Assembly: GCF_002797715.1 (NCBI RefSeq) | Contig: NZ_PGFF01000001.1 | Location: forward strand, 3,247,304-3,311,303 | Direction of reading: 5' to 3' | Source: Diaminobutyricimonas aerilata | Lineage (GTDB): Bacteria; Actinomycetota; Actinomycetes; Actinomycetales; Microbacteriaceae | DNA: 64,000 nucleotides | Part shown: piece by piece, positions 50,268 to 58,539 of the stretch | How positions within the stretch are numbered: position 1 is the first letter of the stretch | Layout: the number at the start of each line of letters is the position of its first letter | Translations under genes and position numbers: made by a program | Notes under the pieces: generated by a model | What the model was told of the DNA's origin: nothing | Database searches by the model: none | What the model saw: the letters and a program-made list of their open reading frames with translations, nothing else

Positions 50268-50864
50268 ATGCTGATCCGTCACCGTGGTGCTGCACCGGAC
50301 ATCCACCCGTCGGCGTATGTCGCACCGTCAGCGGTGCTGGTCGGGAACGTGCGGATCGGCGCCGGCGCCCGCATCCTGCACGGCGCCGTGCTGAACGCGG
50401 AGGACGGGGTCGTCGTCGTGGGCGACGACACGGTGGTCATGGAGAACGCCCTCATCCGCGGGCGCGACGGGCACGCCGCGAGCATCGGCTCCGCGGTGAT
50501 GGTCGGACCGCACGCCCACGTCAACGGCAGCACCGTCGAGGACGAGGCGTTCATCGCGACCGGCGCCGCTCTGTTCCCCGGCAGCATCATCGGCACCGGC
50601 GCGGAAGTGCGCATCAACGCCGTCGTGCAGGTGAACACCGTCGTCGCGGCAGGCGCGGTCGTGCCGATCGGCTGGGTCGCCGTCGGCGACCCGGCGGCCA
50701 TCCTGCCGCCCGAACGGCACGACGACATCTGGGCGATCCAGCGAGAGCTCGACTTCACCGGCACCGTCTATGGAGCGGACTCCTCGGTGGGCATGCGGGA
50801 ACTGATGCGCCGGCAGTCCGCCTACTACGGCGCCCACCGCGACGATGAGGTCATCGACCGCTGA
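50268..50864 (+). CDS. Gamma-carbonic-anhydrase-like left-handed beta-helix protein
   Basis: 198 residues. Hexapeptide repeats run from about 20 to 140 (VRIGAGARI, VVGDDTVV, IGSAVMVGPHAHVNGSTV, VRINAVVQVNTVV), forming a left-handed beta-helix like gamma carbonic anhydrases and PaaY/YrdA proteins. His69, His82 and His84 could be metal ligands, but the classical His spacing is only partly kept, so activity is uncertain. A helical tail follows. GGGAGG seven bases before the ATG supports the start. It is divergent from the PadR operon. Confidence 0.82.
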   Translation: MLIRHRGAAPDIHPSAYVAPSAVLVGNVRIGAGARILHGAVLNAEDGVVVVGDDTVVMENALIRGRDGHAASIGSAVMVGPHAHVNGSTVEDEAFIATGAALFPGSIIGTGAEVRINAVVQVNTVVAAGAVVPIGWVAVGDPAAILPPERHDDIWAIQRELDFTGTVYGADSSVGMRELMRRQSAYYGAHRDDEVIDR

Positions 50865-50935
50865 GCTGCGTCGCGCGCTGCCCTTCCCGCCTGGGACCGC
50901 CCAGCGTGCTCTGTCGTGAATCGCGACGGCTCGCC

Positions 50936-50941
50936 TAGGGT
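50936..50941 (+). promoter_or_regulatory. -10 box TAGGGT of a leaderless promoter
   Basis: TAGGGT is followed by seven bases and the ATG of the alpha/beta hydrolase gene. Confidence 0.5.
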
Positions 50942-50948
50942 CGAGGAC

Positions 50949-51764
50949 ATGCCGCATCTCGACGTCGACGGGGCCTCGCTGTACTACGAGACCGCCGGGG
51001 ATCCCGCCGCGCCCGCTCTGCTCCTCATCCACGCCGGGATCGCGAACCTGCGGATGTGGGACCCGATCGTGCCGGCGCTCGCCGCCGACCACCACGTCAT
51101 CCGCTTCGACACCCGCGGCTTCGGGCAGACCGCGACGCAGAACGTCGGCTTCTCCGACCGCGCCGACGCCCTGTCGGTGCTCGACGCGCTCGACGTGCAC
51201 AAGGCGACGGTCATCGGCGCCTCCCGCGGCGGTGGCATCGCGATCGACCTCGCGCTCGAATCGCCCGGCCGCGTACGCGGGCTCGTCACCGTCGGCTCCG
51301 GACCGAGCGGATTCCCCGAGCTCGACATGACCGACCGCGAGGACGAGCTGTTCGACGAGATCGACGTCGCGTTCGAAGCGCGCGACTGGGAACGGATGCT
51401 CCGCCTCGAAGCGGCCGTGTGGGACTTCGGCCCGGAACGCGACCCCGCCACCCTCGACCCCGCGTTCGTCGAGACGGCGTACGCGCTCAACCTCGCGAAC
51501 CTGCCGCACGTCGAGGAGAACCCCACGCCCGTGCGGCTCGATCCGCCCGCGTACGACCGGCTCAGCGACATCACCGTGCCGGCGCTCGTGATCGTCGGCG
51601 AGTACGACCTCTCGCCGGTGCTCGCGGAGAGCGAGTTCCTCGCGAGCAACCTGCCCGACGCCGACACCGTGCGGTTCCGCAACGCGGCCCACCTGCCGAG
51701 CGTCGAGCATCCGGGGGAGTTCACGCGGGTCGTGCGCGATTGGCTGGGTCAGCGGGGGCTCTAG
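50949..51764 (+). CDS. Alpha/beta hydrolase
   Basis: 271 residues. LLLIHAGIANLRMWD (oxyanion loop, with HA instead of the common HG), RFDTRGFGQT, the nucleophile elbow IGASRGGGI (Ser near 93), an acid in VIVGEYDLSPV and the catalytic His in NAAHLPSVEHP make a complete hydrolase triad. Substrate unknown; esterases and 3-oxoadipate-enol-lactonase-like enzymes share this pattern. ATG 50949 fits TAGGGT-N7; the earlier in-frame start at 50916 lies before the promoter. Confidence 0.86.
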   Translation: MPHLDVDGASLYYETAGDPAAPALLLIHAGIANLRMWDPIVPALAADHHVIRFDTRGFGQTATQNVGFSDRADALSVLDALDVHKATVIGASRGGGIAIDLALESPGRVRGLVTVGSGPSGFPELDMTDREDELFDEIDVAFEARDWERMLRLEAAVWDFGPERDPATLDPAFVETAYALNLANLPHVEENPTPVRLDPPAYDRLSDITVPALVIVGEYDLSPVLAESEFLASNLPDADTVRFRNAAHLPSVEHPGEFTRVVRDWLGQRGL

Positions 51765-51774
51765 AGCTGCGCAC

Positions 51775-51810
51775 GTGCGCGGATCGTGCGTCGACGCAAG
51801 ATCCGTGCGC
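51775..51810. terminator. Hairpin after the alpha/beta hydrolase gene
   Basis: GTGCGCGGATC and GATCCGTGCGC (two mismatches to perfect pairing) enclose the perfect palindrome TGCGTCGACGCA. It begins 10 bp beyond the stop codon. Confidence 0.5.
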
Positions 51811-51867
51811 CGAACGCAACTTCCCCGGGTGACGTCGTCCGTAGGCTCGGGAGTGAAAGGAGGCGTC

Positions 51868-53301
51868 ATGACATCGCTCACCCCCGCCCCGTCCATCATC
51901 GGAGAACCGGAGGTCGTCGAGGACGCCTCCACGACCGTCGCCCTCACCGCCGCCGAGCTCTCGACCCACCCGGCCTGGCTCGACCTCAAGGCCGCTGCGG
52001 TCGCCATCCGCCCCCTGCAGCAGAAGGACGGTGCGATCCCGGATGCGGCGACCCACGTCGAGGCCGAGGCGCTCGTCGTACGGATCGCCGCCGCCCTGCG
52101 CACCCTCGCGCCGCTGCTGCAGCACGACACCGAGTACCTCGAGGCGGCCGGGACCGACTTCGAGCGCTGGGCCGCCGACGGGTTCGGCGTGCCCGACTTC
52201 CACGACGCGCTCGTCGCGTTCCGCCCCGAGCTCACCCGCGCCGACGGCATCCCGCACGTCGTCGTCTTCCCGATGTACACGCAGAACGGCAGCACCGATC
52301 GGCTCGTCGAGGCCGTGCTGATCGAGGTCATCTGGCCGGAGTTCGTCGCCGGTCTCGAGGCGGGCGACTACTCGAACCCGATGTTCGTACCCATCCGTTT
52401 CGTCGACTTCACCCCCGGCTACGACACCAACTCGGCGGTGCTGTTCCCCGAGACCGTCGCGGTGCGCGAGATCCCGCCGTTCACGTGGGGCGCGATCTTC
52501 GCCGACCGCGAGGCCGCCCGGTTCCGCCGTGTCGTGCGGGCCGCCGCCGAGATCACGCGGCTCGAGCTGCCGGAGGACGCCGCGCGCATGCTCGACGACC
52601 AGCAGCTCACCGAGCAGACGTTCGTGATGTGGGACCTCATCCACGACCGCACCCACATGCGCGGCGACCTGCCGTTCGACCCGTTCATGATCAAGCAGCG
52701 GATGCCGTTCTTCCTCTACTCGCTCGAGGAACTGCGCTGCGACCTGACCGCGTTCCGCGAGGCCGTCGCGATCGAACGCCGGCTCGCGGCATCCGAGACC
52801 CCGCTCGACGACGCCGACACCGTGCTGCTCGAACGGGCGAAGCTCGTGCAGTACGCCGTGATCTTCGACCGCATCTTCCGCTTCGCGATCACCGGCTCCC
52901 GCGTGCGCAACTACGACGGGCTCGGCGGGCAGCTGCTGTTCGCGTGGCTGCACCAGCACCACGTGCTGCACTGGACCGACACGAAGCTCACCTTCGACTG
53001 GCCCGAGGTGGCGGATGTCGTGATCGCCCTCGGCGAGCGGATCGAGGAACTGTACTGGCGCTCGATCGACCGGCCGAAGACCGCCCACTGGCTCGCCGCG
53101 TACGAACTCGTGTCGTCGACGCTCACCCCGCACCCGGCGTCCCGCTGGGCCGTGCGCGACCTGCCCCTCGACGGGCCGCCGAAGGGATTGACCGACGCCG
53201 TGCTCGACGACGAGTTCCCGTTGTCGATGTTCTACGAGGCGCTGAGCAAGAAGATGGCCGACGTGATCGCCTCGACCGCGGGCATCACCGGTCGGAGCTG
53301 A
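51868..53301 (+). CDS. DUF6421 family protein
   Basis: 477 residues, no signal peptide or TM segment. I recognise the overall sequence (KDGAIPDAATHVEAEALV; HVVVFPMYTQNGS; FVDFTPGYDTNSAVLFPETV; MWDLIHDRTHMRGDLPFDPFMIKQRMPFF) as the actinobacterial DUF6421 family, recalled rather than searched. The HDRTHMRGDLP motif with two His and an Asp could bind a metal. Function is unknown. AAAGGAGG four bases before the ATG is an unusually strong ribosome binding site. It is followed after 4 bp by an SDR gene, implying a joint function. Confidence 0.82.
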   Translation: MTSLTPAPSIIGEPEVVEDASTTVALTAAELSTHPAWLDLKAAAVAIRPLQQKDGAIPDAATHVEAEALVVRIAAALRTLAPLLQHDTEYLEAAGTDFERWAADGFGVPDFHDALVAFRPELTRADGIPHVVVFPMYTQNGSTDRLVEAVLIEVIWPEFVAGLEAGDYSNPMFVPIRFVDFTPGYDTNSAVLFPETVAVREIPPFTWGAIFADREAARFRRVVRAAAEITRLELPEDAARMLDDQQLTEQTFVMWDLIHDRTHMRGDLPFDPFMIKQRMPFFLYSLEELRCDLTAFREAVAIERRLAASETPLDDADTVLLERAKLVQYAVIFDRIFRFAITGSRVRNYDGLGGQLLFAWLHQHHVLHWTDTKLTFDWPEVADVVIALGERIEELYWRSIDRPKTAHWLAAYELVSSTLTPHPASRWAVRDLPLDGPPKGLTDAVLDDEFPLSMFYEALSKKMADVIASTAGITGRS

Positions 53302-53305
53302 GGTC

Positions 53306-53998
53306 GTGACGACCGGCGCCGAAAGCCCCGTATCGGGCCCCGATGCGGGGCCTTCGGCGCCCCTCGCTGCGGGCCGCGTCGTCGTCGTCACCGGCGCGAC
53401 CGGCGACGCCGGCCGCGCGGTGTGCGCGCGACTCGTCGCGGCGGGCGCGCGCGTCGTCGCGGTCGGCACGGATGCGGGCCGACTCGCGTCCGTGCCGGCC
53501 GAGGCGCGCTTCGTCGCCGATCTCACCGATGCGGATGCGGCGGGCACCCTCGCGAGCCGGGTCGCCTCCGAGGTGGGCCCCGCCGATGGGCTCGTGCACC
53601 TCGTCGGCGGCTGGCGCTCGGGCAACGACGAGGCCGCCTGGAGCGACCTCGAACCGCGCCTGCTCGGGACCCTGCGTCACGCGACCCTCGCCTTCCACGA
53701 CCAGCTCACCGCATCCGAGGCCGGTCGACTGGTGATCGTCGGCAGCACCGCGGCGGAGCGGCCCACCTGGAGCGGCGCCGCCTACGGCGTGCTGAAGGCA
53801 GCGGCGGCCTCGTGGGTGTCGGCCGTCGCCTCCGGGTGGCGCAAGGCGGAACGCGCCGCGGCCGTCACGTTCGTGGTGCGCTCGCTCGGTGACGGCGGCA
53901 CGCCGCACGCCGCCCTCGCCGACGCGGTCGCCGCGCTGTGGGACACCCCCGCGACGGAGTCGAACGGACGCAGCATCCCCCTCGTGACGGATCACTGA
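53306..53998 (+). CDS. SDR-family NAD(P)-dependent oxidoreductase
   Basis: 230 residues. The cofactor loop VVVTGATGDAG (near 26-36, TGxxGxxG), the Ser in VIVGSTAAER and the YxxxK in AAYGVLKAAA (near 158) are all present, so an active short-chain dehydrogenase is likely. The first about 20 residues are a Gly/Pro/Ala-rich extension. It starts 4 bp after the DUF6421 stop, so the two are cotranscribed. The substrate is unknown. Confidence 0.87.
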   Translation: MTTGAESPVSGPDAGPSAPLAAGRVVVVTGATGDAGRAVCARLVAAGARVVAVGTDAGRLASVPAEARFVADLTDADAAGTLASRVASEVGPADGLVHLVGGWRSGNDEAAWSDLEPRLLGTLRHATLAFHDQLTASEAGRLVIVGSTAAERPTWSGAAYGVLKAAAASWVSAVASGWRKAERAAAVTFVVRSLGDGGTPHAALADAVAALWDTPATESNGRSIPLVTDH

Positions 53999-54014
53999 CG
54001 CGCGCATCCCCGGA

Positions 54015-54020
54015 TACCGT
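54015..54020 (+). promoter_or_regulatory. -10 box TACCGT of a leaderless promoter
   Basis: TACCGT is followed by six bases and the GTG of the histidine kinase gene. Confidence 0.5.
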
Positions 54021-54026
54021 GGCGGG

Positions 54027-55298
54027 GTGAGCACTTCCGCGACCGACGCACCCGGCGACGACTGGCGCCGCCCCGCGCCGGATCGCGCCGCGCTCCGCAC
54101 CGACGCCCTCGTCGCGGCGCTGCTCGCGGTGGGCACGACGGTGAGCTGCCTGCTGTACGCCCGCGCCGGCTTCTACGAAGACGAAATCGCCCCGGTGTGG
54201 ATGTGGGCGGTCTACGTCGTCGTGATGAACGCACCGCTCATCCTGCGCCGCCGGTTCCCGCTCACGGTCGTGCTCGTGCTCGCCGTCGGGTTCTACCTGT
54301 CGCAGGCGCTGCGGGTGCCGGAGCTGCTGTTCTCCAACATCTGCCTGTTCCTGGCGTTCTACTCCGCGGGCGCGTGGTCGAATCAGCGCCGCCTGTCGCA
54401 CGTGACCCGCGCCGCGATCATCGTCGGGATGTTCGCGTGGCTCTTCGTCGCGCTCATCGCGGAGGCGCCGGAGGCGCTGCTCACCGCGGACGGACTCATC
54501 TCGCCGTACGCGTCGTTCGGACTCGTGCAGATCGTGATGAACGTGCTCTATTTCGGCGCGGCGTACGTGTTCGGCGAGCGCGCGTGGAACACCGCTCGGG
54601 ACCGCGAGGCTCTCGAGCTGCGGACCGCGGAACTCGCCGCGGAACGCGAGCGCACGGCGGCGCAGGCCGTGGCGCTGGAACGGGTTCGGATCGCGCGCGA
54701 ACTGCACGACGTCGTCGCCCACCACGTGTCGGTGATGGGTGTGCAGGCGGGCGCCGCGCGACGCCTGCTCGCGACCGACAGCGACCGCGCCGCCGAGGCG
54801 CTCACGGCCATCGAGGGCAGCGCCCGCGAGGCGGTCGACGAACTGCACCGCATGCTCACGACCCTGCGCGACGACGGCACGGACGCGGCACCGATCGCGC
54901 CGAGCACGCGCGGGGTCGACCAGCTCGGTGAACTCGTGCACGACGCGGAATCGGCGGGACTCCCGGTGCGGTTCACCGTCGTCGGCGAGCCGCGCCCGGT
55001 GCCCGGGACGATCGGCGTCACCGTCTTCCGCATCGCGCAGGAGGCCATCACGAACACGCTCAAGCACGCCGGCGCCGGCGCGGAGGTCGACATGCGACTA
55101 CGGTTCCTGCCCGACTCGATCGAGATCGAGGTGGTCGACGACGGCACCGGTTCGCGCACGCGCTCGAACGGCTCCGGTCTCGGGCACATCGGGATGCGGG
55201 AGCGCGTCGCCGCGGTCGGCGGCGCCCTCGAGATCGGCCCGCGCAGCCGCGGCGGTTTCCTCGTGCGGGCGCGACTGCCGTTGGGAGCGCAGTCGTGA
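54027..55298 (+). CDS. Sensor histidine kinase (HisKA_3/NarX-DesK type)
   Basis: 423 residues. Five or six TM segments cover about 27-185, then a coiled coil (about 190-220) leads to the dimerisation box RIARELHDVVAHHVSVM with phospho-acceptor His227. The ATP-binding domain has VVDDGTGS and GLGHIGMRERV (N- and G-box positions; EAITNTLKHA carries the catalytic Asn). It should sense a membrane or envelope signal and phosphorylate the response regulator encoded next, whose GTG overlaps its stop by 4 bp. GTG 54027 fits TACCGT-N6. Confidence 0.92.
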   Translation: MSTSATDAPGDDWRRPAPDRAALRTDALVAALLAVGTTVSCLLYARAGFYEDEIAPVWMWAVYVVVMNAPLILRRRFPLTVVLVLAVGFYLSQALRVPELLFSNICLFLAFYSAGAWSNQRRLSHVTRAAIIVGMFAWLFVALIAEAPEALLTADGLISPYASFGLVQIVMNVLYFGAAYVFGERAWNTARDREALELRTAELAAERERTAAQAVALERVRIARELHDVVAHHVSVMGVQAGAARRLLATDSDRAAEALTAIEGSAREAVDELHRMLTTLRDDGTDAAPIAPSTRGVDQLGELVHDAESAGLPVRFTVVGEPRPVPGTIGVTVFRIAQEAITNTLKHAGAGAEVDMRLRFLPDSIEIEVVDDGTGSRTRSNGSGLGHIGMRERVAAVGGALEIGPRSRGGFLVRARLPLGAQS

Positions 55299-55957
55299 CC
55301 GACATCCGGGTGCTGCTCGCCGACGACCAGGATCTCGTCCGCGGTGGATTCCGGGTGATCCTCGAGACGGAGCCCGGTATCGCGGTCGTCGGCGAGGCAC
55401 GCGACGGGGTCGAGGCGGTGCGTCTCGCCGACGAGCTGCGCCCCGACGTGATCTGCATGGACGTGCAGATGCCGAACCTCGACGGGCTCGAGGCGACCCG
55501 CCGCATCCGCGACTCCGGCAACCCGGCCGCGGTCGCCATCCTCACCACCTTCGACCGCGACGACTACCTGTTCGAGGCGCTGAGCGCGGGCGCGAGCGGC
55601 TTCCTGCTCAAGAACGCGTCACCCGAGAAGCTCATCGAGGCGGTGCAGTCGCTCGCGGCGGGCGACGCCCTCCTGGCGCCGGATGTGACACGGCGCGTGA
55701 TCGAGCGGTTCGCGGGCGGCCCGATCAGCGGCGCCGTGCCGAGTCCGGCGGTCGACGACCTCACCGACCGCGAACTCGAGGTGCTCGGACTCGTCGCGCG
55801 CGGCATGAGCAACGCCGAGATCGCGAAGCACCTGTTCCTCGGCGAGGCGACCGTGAAGACGCACGTGTCGAAGGTGCTCATGAAGCTCGGCCTGCGCGAC
55901 CGCATCCAGGCCGTCGTGTTCGCCTACGAGCACGGCATCGTCGTTCCCGGCGCCTGA
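55295..55957 (+). CDS. NarL/LuxR-family response regulator
   Basis: 220 residues. Receiver domain: acidic pair Asp10-Asp11, phospho-acceptor Asp56 in ICMDVQMP, the Thr in ILTTFDRDDY and Lys in SGFLLKNASP. The C-terminal LuxR helix-turn-helix is LTDRELEVLGLVARG followed by NAEIAKHLFLGEATVKTHV. Coupled to the kinase gene by GTGA overlap. A NatAB-like exporter gene pair follows in the same direction after 274 bp and is the natural target, as in NatKR-NatAB and related systems (inference). Confidence 0.93.
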   Translation: MTDIRVLLADDQDLVRGGFRVILETEPGIAVVGEARDGVEAVRLADELRPDVICMDVQMPNLDGLEATRRIRDSGNPAAVAILTTFDRDDYLFEALSAGASGFLLKNASPEKLIEAVQSLAAGDALLAPDVTRRVIERFAGGPISGAVPSPAVDDLTDRELEVLGLVARGMSNAEIAKHLFLGEATVKTHVSKVLMKLGLRDRIQAVVFAYEHGIVVPGA

Positions 55958-55976
55958 GCGCCCCTGCTGGACCCCG

Positions 55977-56094
55977 CTGGTCGAGTAGACGCGCGAAGCC
56001 GCCGTATCGAGACCCGGCCGCGGGAAACCCGACAGCGGGATCCCTGATGGAGGTCTCGATACGGGCGCCAGGGCGCCCTACTCGACCGGCGACC
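55977..56094. repeat. Repeat C2: two inverted copies of the TCTCGATACGG...CTACTCGACC element
   Basis: 55977-56017 (GGTCGAGTAG ... CGTATCGAGACC) and 56052-56094 (GGTCTCGATACGG ... CCTACTCGACC) are in opposite orientation, making a long imperfect palindrome of 118 bp. Internal small hairpins (GGGCGCC-AG-GGCGCCC in the right half) are present. It lies between the response regulator and the ABC genes. Confidence 0.88.
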
Positions 56095-56231
56095 TCCACC
56101 CGCACGGCGGACGCCACCCGCGCGCCGCTCCCCCGTGCGGCGGAGGCGGGGAACACCCGCCAGGCGGATGCCCGCCGCGCCGGGCATCCGTAGCGTCGTT
56201 GTCGTACGCGAGGTCCGACGAAGGAGCACCC

Positions 56232-57113
56232 ATGCTGCAACTGGACGGAATCAACAAGAGGTTCGGCGATCGCGCCGTGCTGAAGGACGTGAGTTTCACC
56301 GTCGGCCCCGGCCGCCTCACGGGATTCGTGGGCGGCAACGGTGCCGGCAAGACGACGACGATGCGCATCGTCCTCGGCGTGCTCAACGCCGACAGCGGCA
56401 CCGTCACCCTGGACGGCAGCCGCCTCGGCCCCGCCGACCGGCGCCGGTTCGGCTACATGCCGGAGGAGCGCGGGCTGTACCCGAAGATGAAGGTGCTCGA
56501 ACAGATCGTCTACCTCGGCCGCCTGCACGGCATGGCGCAGCGCGACGCGACCGACAGCGCGAACGCGCTGCTCGAGCGGCTCGGGCTCGCCGAGCGCCTG
56601 AACGACACCGTCGAGAGCCTGTCGCTCGGCAACCAGCAACGCGCTCAGATCGCGGCGGCACTCGTGCACCGGCCCGAGGTGCTCGTGCTCGACGAGCCGT
56701 TCTCCGGCCTCGATCCGATGGCGGTCGAGACGGTGCTCTCGGTGCTGCAGGATGTCGCCGCATCCGGTTCGCCCGTGCTGTTCTCGAGCCACCAGCTCGA
56801 GGTGGTCGAGCGCCTCTGCGACGACCTCGTCGTGATCGCCGACGGTGCCATCCGGGCGAGCGGGTCGCGCGAGAAGCTCCGCGCCGACAACTCCCGGTCG
56901 CAGTGGGAGCTGCTCACCGGGACCGACGCGGCGTGGGTGCGGGATGTGCCCGGCGTGACCGTGGTCGAGTTCGACGGCGGCTACGCCGTCTTCGAGGCCG
57001 ACGAGACCGTCGCCCAGACCGTGCTGCGCCGTGCGATCGAGAACGGACCGGTGGCGAGCTTCGCCCCGCGCCGCCCCACGCTCACCCAGATCTTCAAGGA
57101 GGTCGTGTCATGA
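56232..57113 (+). CDS. ABC transporter ATP-binding protein (NatA-like)
   Basis: 293 residues. Walker A GGNGAGKT (near 35-42), a modified signature ESLSLGNQQRAQIAAAL, Walker B VLVLDEPFSGLDPMAVE and the H-loop SSHQLEVVE. The LGNQQ signature and the C-terminal domain ending in RPTLTQIFKEVV match NatA-type exporters. It has AAGGAG five bases before the ATG. With the next gene it forms an exporter for Na+, a drug or a peptide; the preceding two-component system likely controls it. Confidence 0.9.
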   Translation: MLQLDGINKRFGDRAVLKDVSFTVGPGRLTGFVGGNGAGKTTTMRIVLGVLNADSGTVTLDGSRLGPADRRRFGYMPEERGLYPKMKVLEQIVYLGRLHGMAQRDATDSANALLERLGLAERLNDTVESLSLGNQQRAQIAAALVHRPEVLVLDEPFSGLDPMAVETVLSVLQDVAASGSPVLFSSHQLEVVERLCDDLVVIADGAIRASGSREKLRADNSRSQWELLTGTDAAWVRDVPGVTVVEFDGGYAVFEADETVAQTVLRRAIENGPVASFAPRRPTLTQIFKEVVS

Positions 57114-58198
57114 CCGACACCAACGTCGGATTCCGTCAGACGGTCGCGCTGGTCGCCGGCCGCGAGATCCGCATGCGGCTGCGCAGCAAGGCGTTCGTCA
57201 TCTCGGCGGGCATCCTCATGCTCGTCGTGCTCGGCTCGATCATCCTCAGCAGCGTGCTCTCGCGGAACGCGTCCGACACGTCCGTCGCGGTCGTCGGCGC
57301 GGCGCAGGAGGTCGTGACGGATGCGCCGGGTCTGGATGTCACGGAGGCGGCCGACGTCGAGGAGGCCGAACAGCTCGTGCGTGACGGCGACGTCGAGGCG
57401 GCGATAGTGCCGAACGAGGAATCACCGGTCGGCGTGCGGATCATCGCGCTCGACGACGCCCCCGGCGGCGTCGTGCAGGCGCTGAGCATCAGCCCCGAGG
57501 TGGAGCTGCTCGTCACCGACGGACCGAATCCGCTGCTCGCCTACTTCGTCGCGTTCGGGTTCGGCATCGTGTTCTTCATGTCCGCGCTGACGTTCGGTTC
57601 GACGATCGCGCAGAGCGTCGTGGAGGAGAAGTCGACCCGCGTGGTCGAGATCCTCATGTCGGCGATCTCGTCCCGCGCGCTGCTCGCCGGCAAGGTGCTC
57701 GGCAACAGCGTGCTCGCCTTCGGTCAGGTGATCCTGATCGCCCTCGTCGCGATGATCGGCTTCATGGTGACGGGCCAGTCGGTGATCGTCGACGGCCTCG
57801 GGCCGGCCATCGCCTGGTTCGTCGTGTTCTTCGCGATCGGGTTCGTGCTGCTCGCGGCACTGTTCGCGGCGAGCGCCGCCCTCGTCTCCCGTCAGGAGGA
57901 CATCGGCTCGGTCACCTCGCCGGTCACGACGCTCATCATGCTGCCGTACTTCGCCGTCATCTTCTTCAACGACAACCCGGTGGTGATGAGCGTGATGTCG
58001 TACATCCCGTTCTCCGCCCCCGTCGGCATGCCGGTGCGGATCTTCCTCGAGCAGGCGCAGTGGTGGGAGCCGCTCGTGTCGCTCGTGATCATGGTGGTCA
58101 CCACGGTGGTCGTCGTCATCATCGGCTCGCGGATCTACGGCAACTCGTTGCTGCGGATGGGCGGCCGCGTGAAGCTCGGCGAGGCGCTCAAGAGCTGA
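57110..58198 (+). CDS. ABC-2 type transporter permease (NatB-like)
   Basis: 362 residues. One TM near 27-50, a large extracytoplasmic domain (about 55-150, acidic), then five TM segments from about 150 to 345. VVEEKSTRVVEILMSAISSRALLAGKVLGNS is the hallmark of NatB/COG1668 permeases. The ATG overlaps the ATPase stop (ATGA), so subunits are coupled. It ends 15 bp before a strong terminator. Confidence 0.9.
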   Translation: MTDTNVGFRQTVALVAGREIRMRLRSKAFVISAGILMLVVLGSIILSSVLSRNASDTSVAVVGAAQEVVTDAPGLDVTEAADVEEAEQLVRDGDVEAAIVPNEESPVGVRIIALDDAPGGVVQALSISPEVELLVTDGPNPLLAYFVAFGFGIVFFMSALTFGSTIAQSVVEEKSTRVVEILMSAISSRALLAGKVLGNSVLAFGQVILIALVAMIGFMVTGQSVIVDGLGPAIAWFVVFFAIGFVLLAALFAASAALVSRQEDIGSVTSPVTTLIMLPYFAVIFFNDNPVVMSVMSYIPFSAPVGMPVRIFLEQAQWWEPLVSLVIMVVTTVVVVIIGSRIYGNSLLRMGGRVKLGEALKS

Positions 58199-58213
58199 CC
58201 GCATCCGCCCGTA

Positions 58214-58248
58214 ACGGCGCCCCGGACCCGCGTGGTCCGGGGCGCCGT
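58214..58248 (+). terminator. Strong hairpin terminator of the NatAB-like genes
   Basis: A perfect 15-bp stem (ACGGCGCCCCGGACC / GGTCCGGGGCGCCGT) with loop CGCGT begins 15 bp after the permease stop. Confidence 0.7.
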
Positions 58249-58539
58249 CGCGTTGGGGGGCGGTCGCGGTGCGCTCGGCCGCGTCGGGGCCGCGTTCCGC
58301 TACTGGTTCGTGCTCGCGCGCCGGTTCTTCGTGGCGCGCGAGCACGTTTCTGCAGCTCGACGCGCGACGATGGCGCCAGTTGCAGGAGGTGGCGCCCGTC
58401 GCGCCAGGCGCCGTCCCTGGAAGTGGCGCCGAGGCGGACGCGCGAGGCGGGGCGGGGCGGATGCGCGGGCGCCGTCGGGCGCGAACCGTGCCGCGCCCTC
58501 GTGCGCGAACCGGGTCGCGCGGTCGGGGAGGATGGGAGG
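58249..58539. other. Intergenic stretch before threonine aldolase
   Basis: It contains the hairpin at 58310-58345 and several GTGGCGCC/GGCGCC words but no gene I can support. Together with the terminator, the gap between genes is 341 bp. Confidence 0.55.
58310..58345. terminator. Second hairpin (13-bp stem) before threonine aldolase
   Basis: GTGCTCGCGCGCC and GGCGCGCGAGCAC are exact complements around a 10-base loop, followed by GTTT. It could be a back-up terminator or a small palindromic element. Confidence 0.45.
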
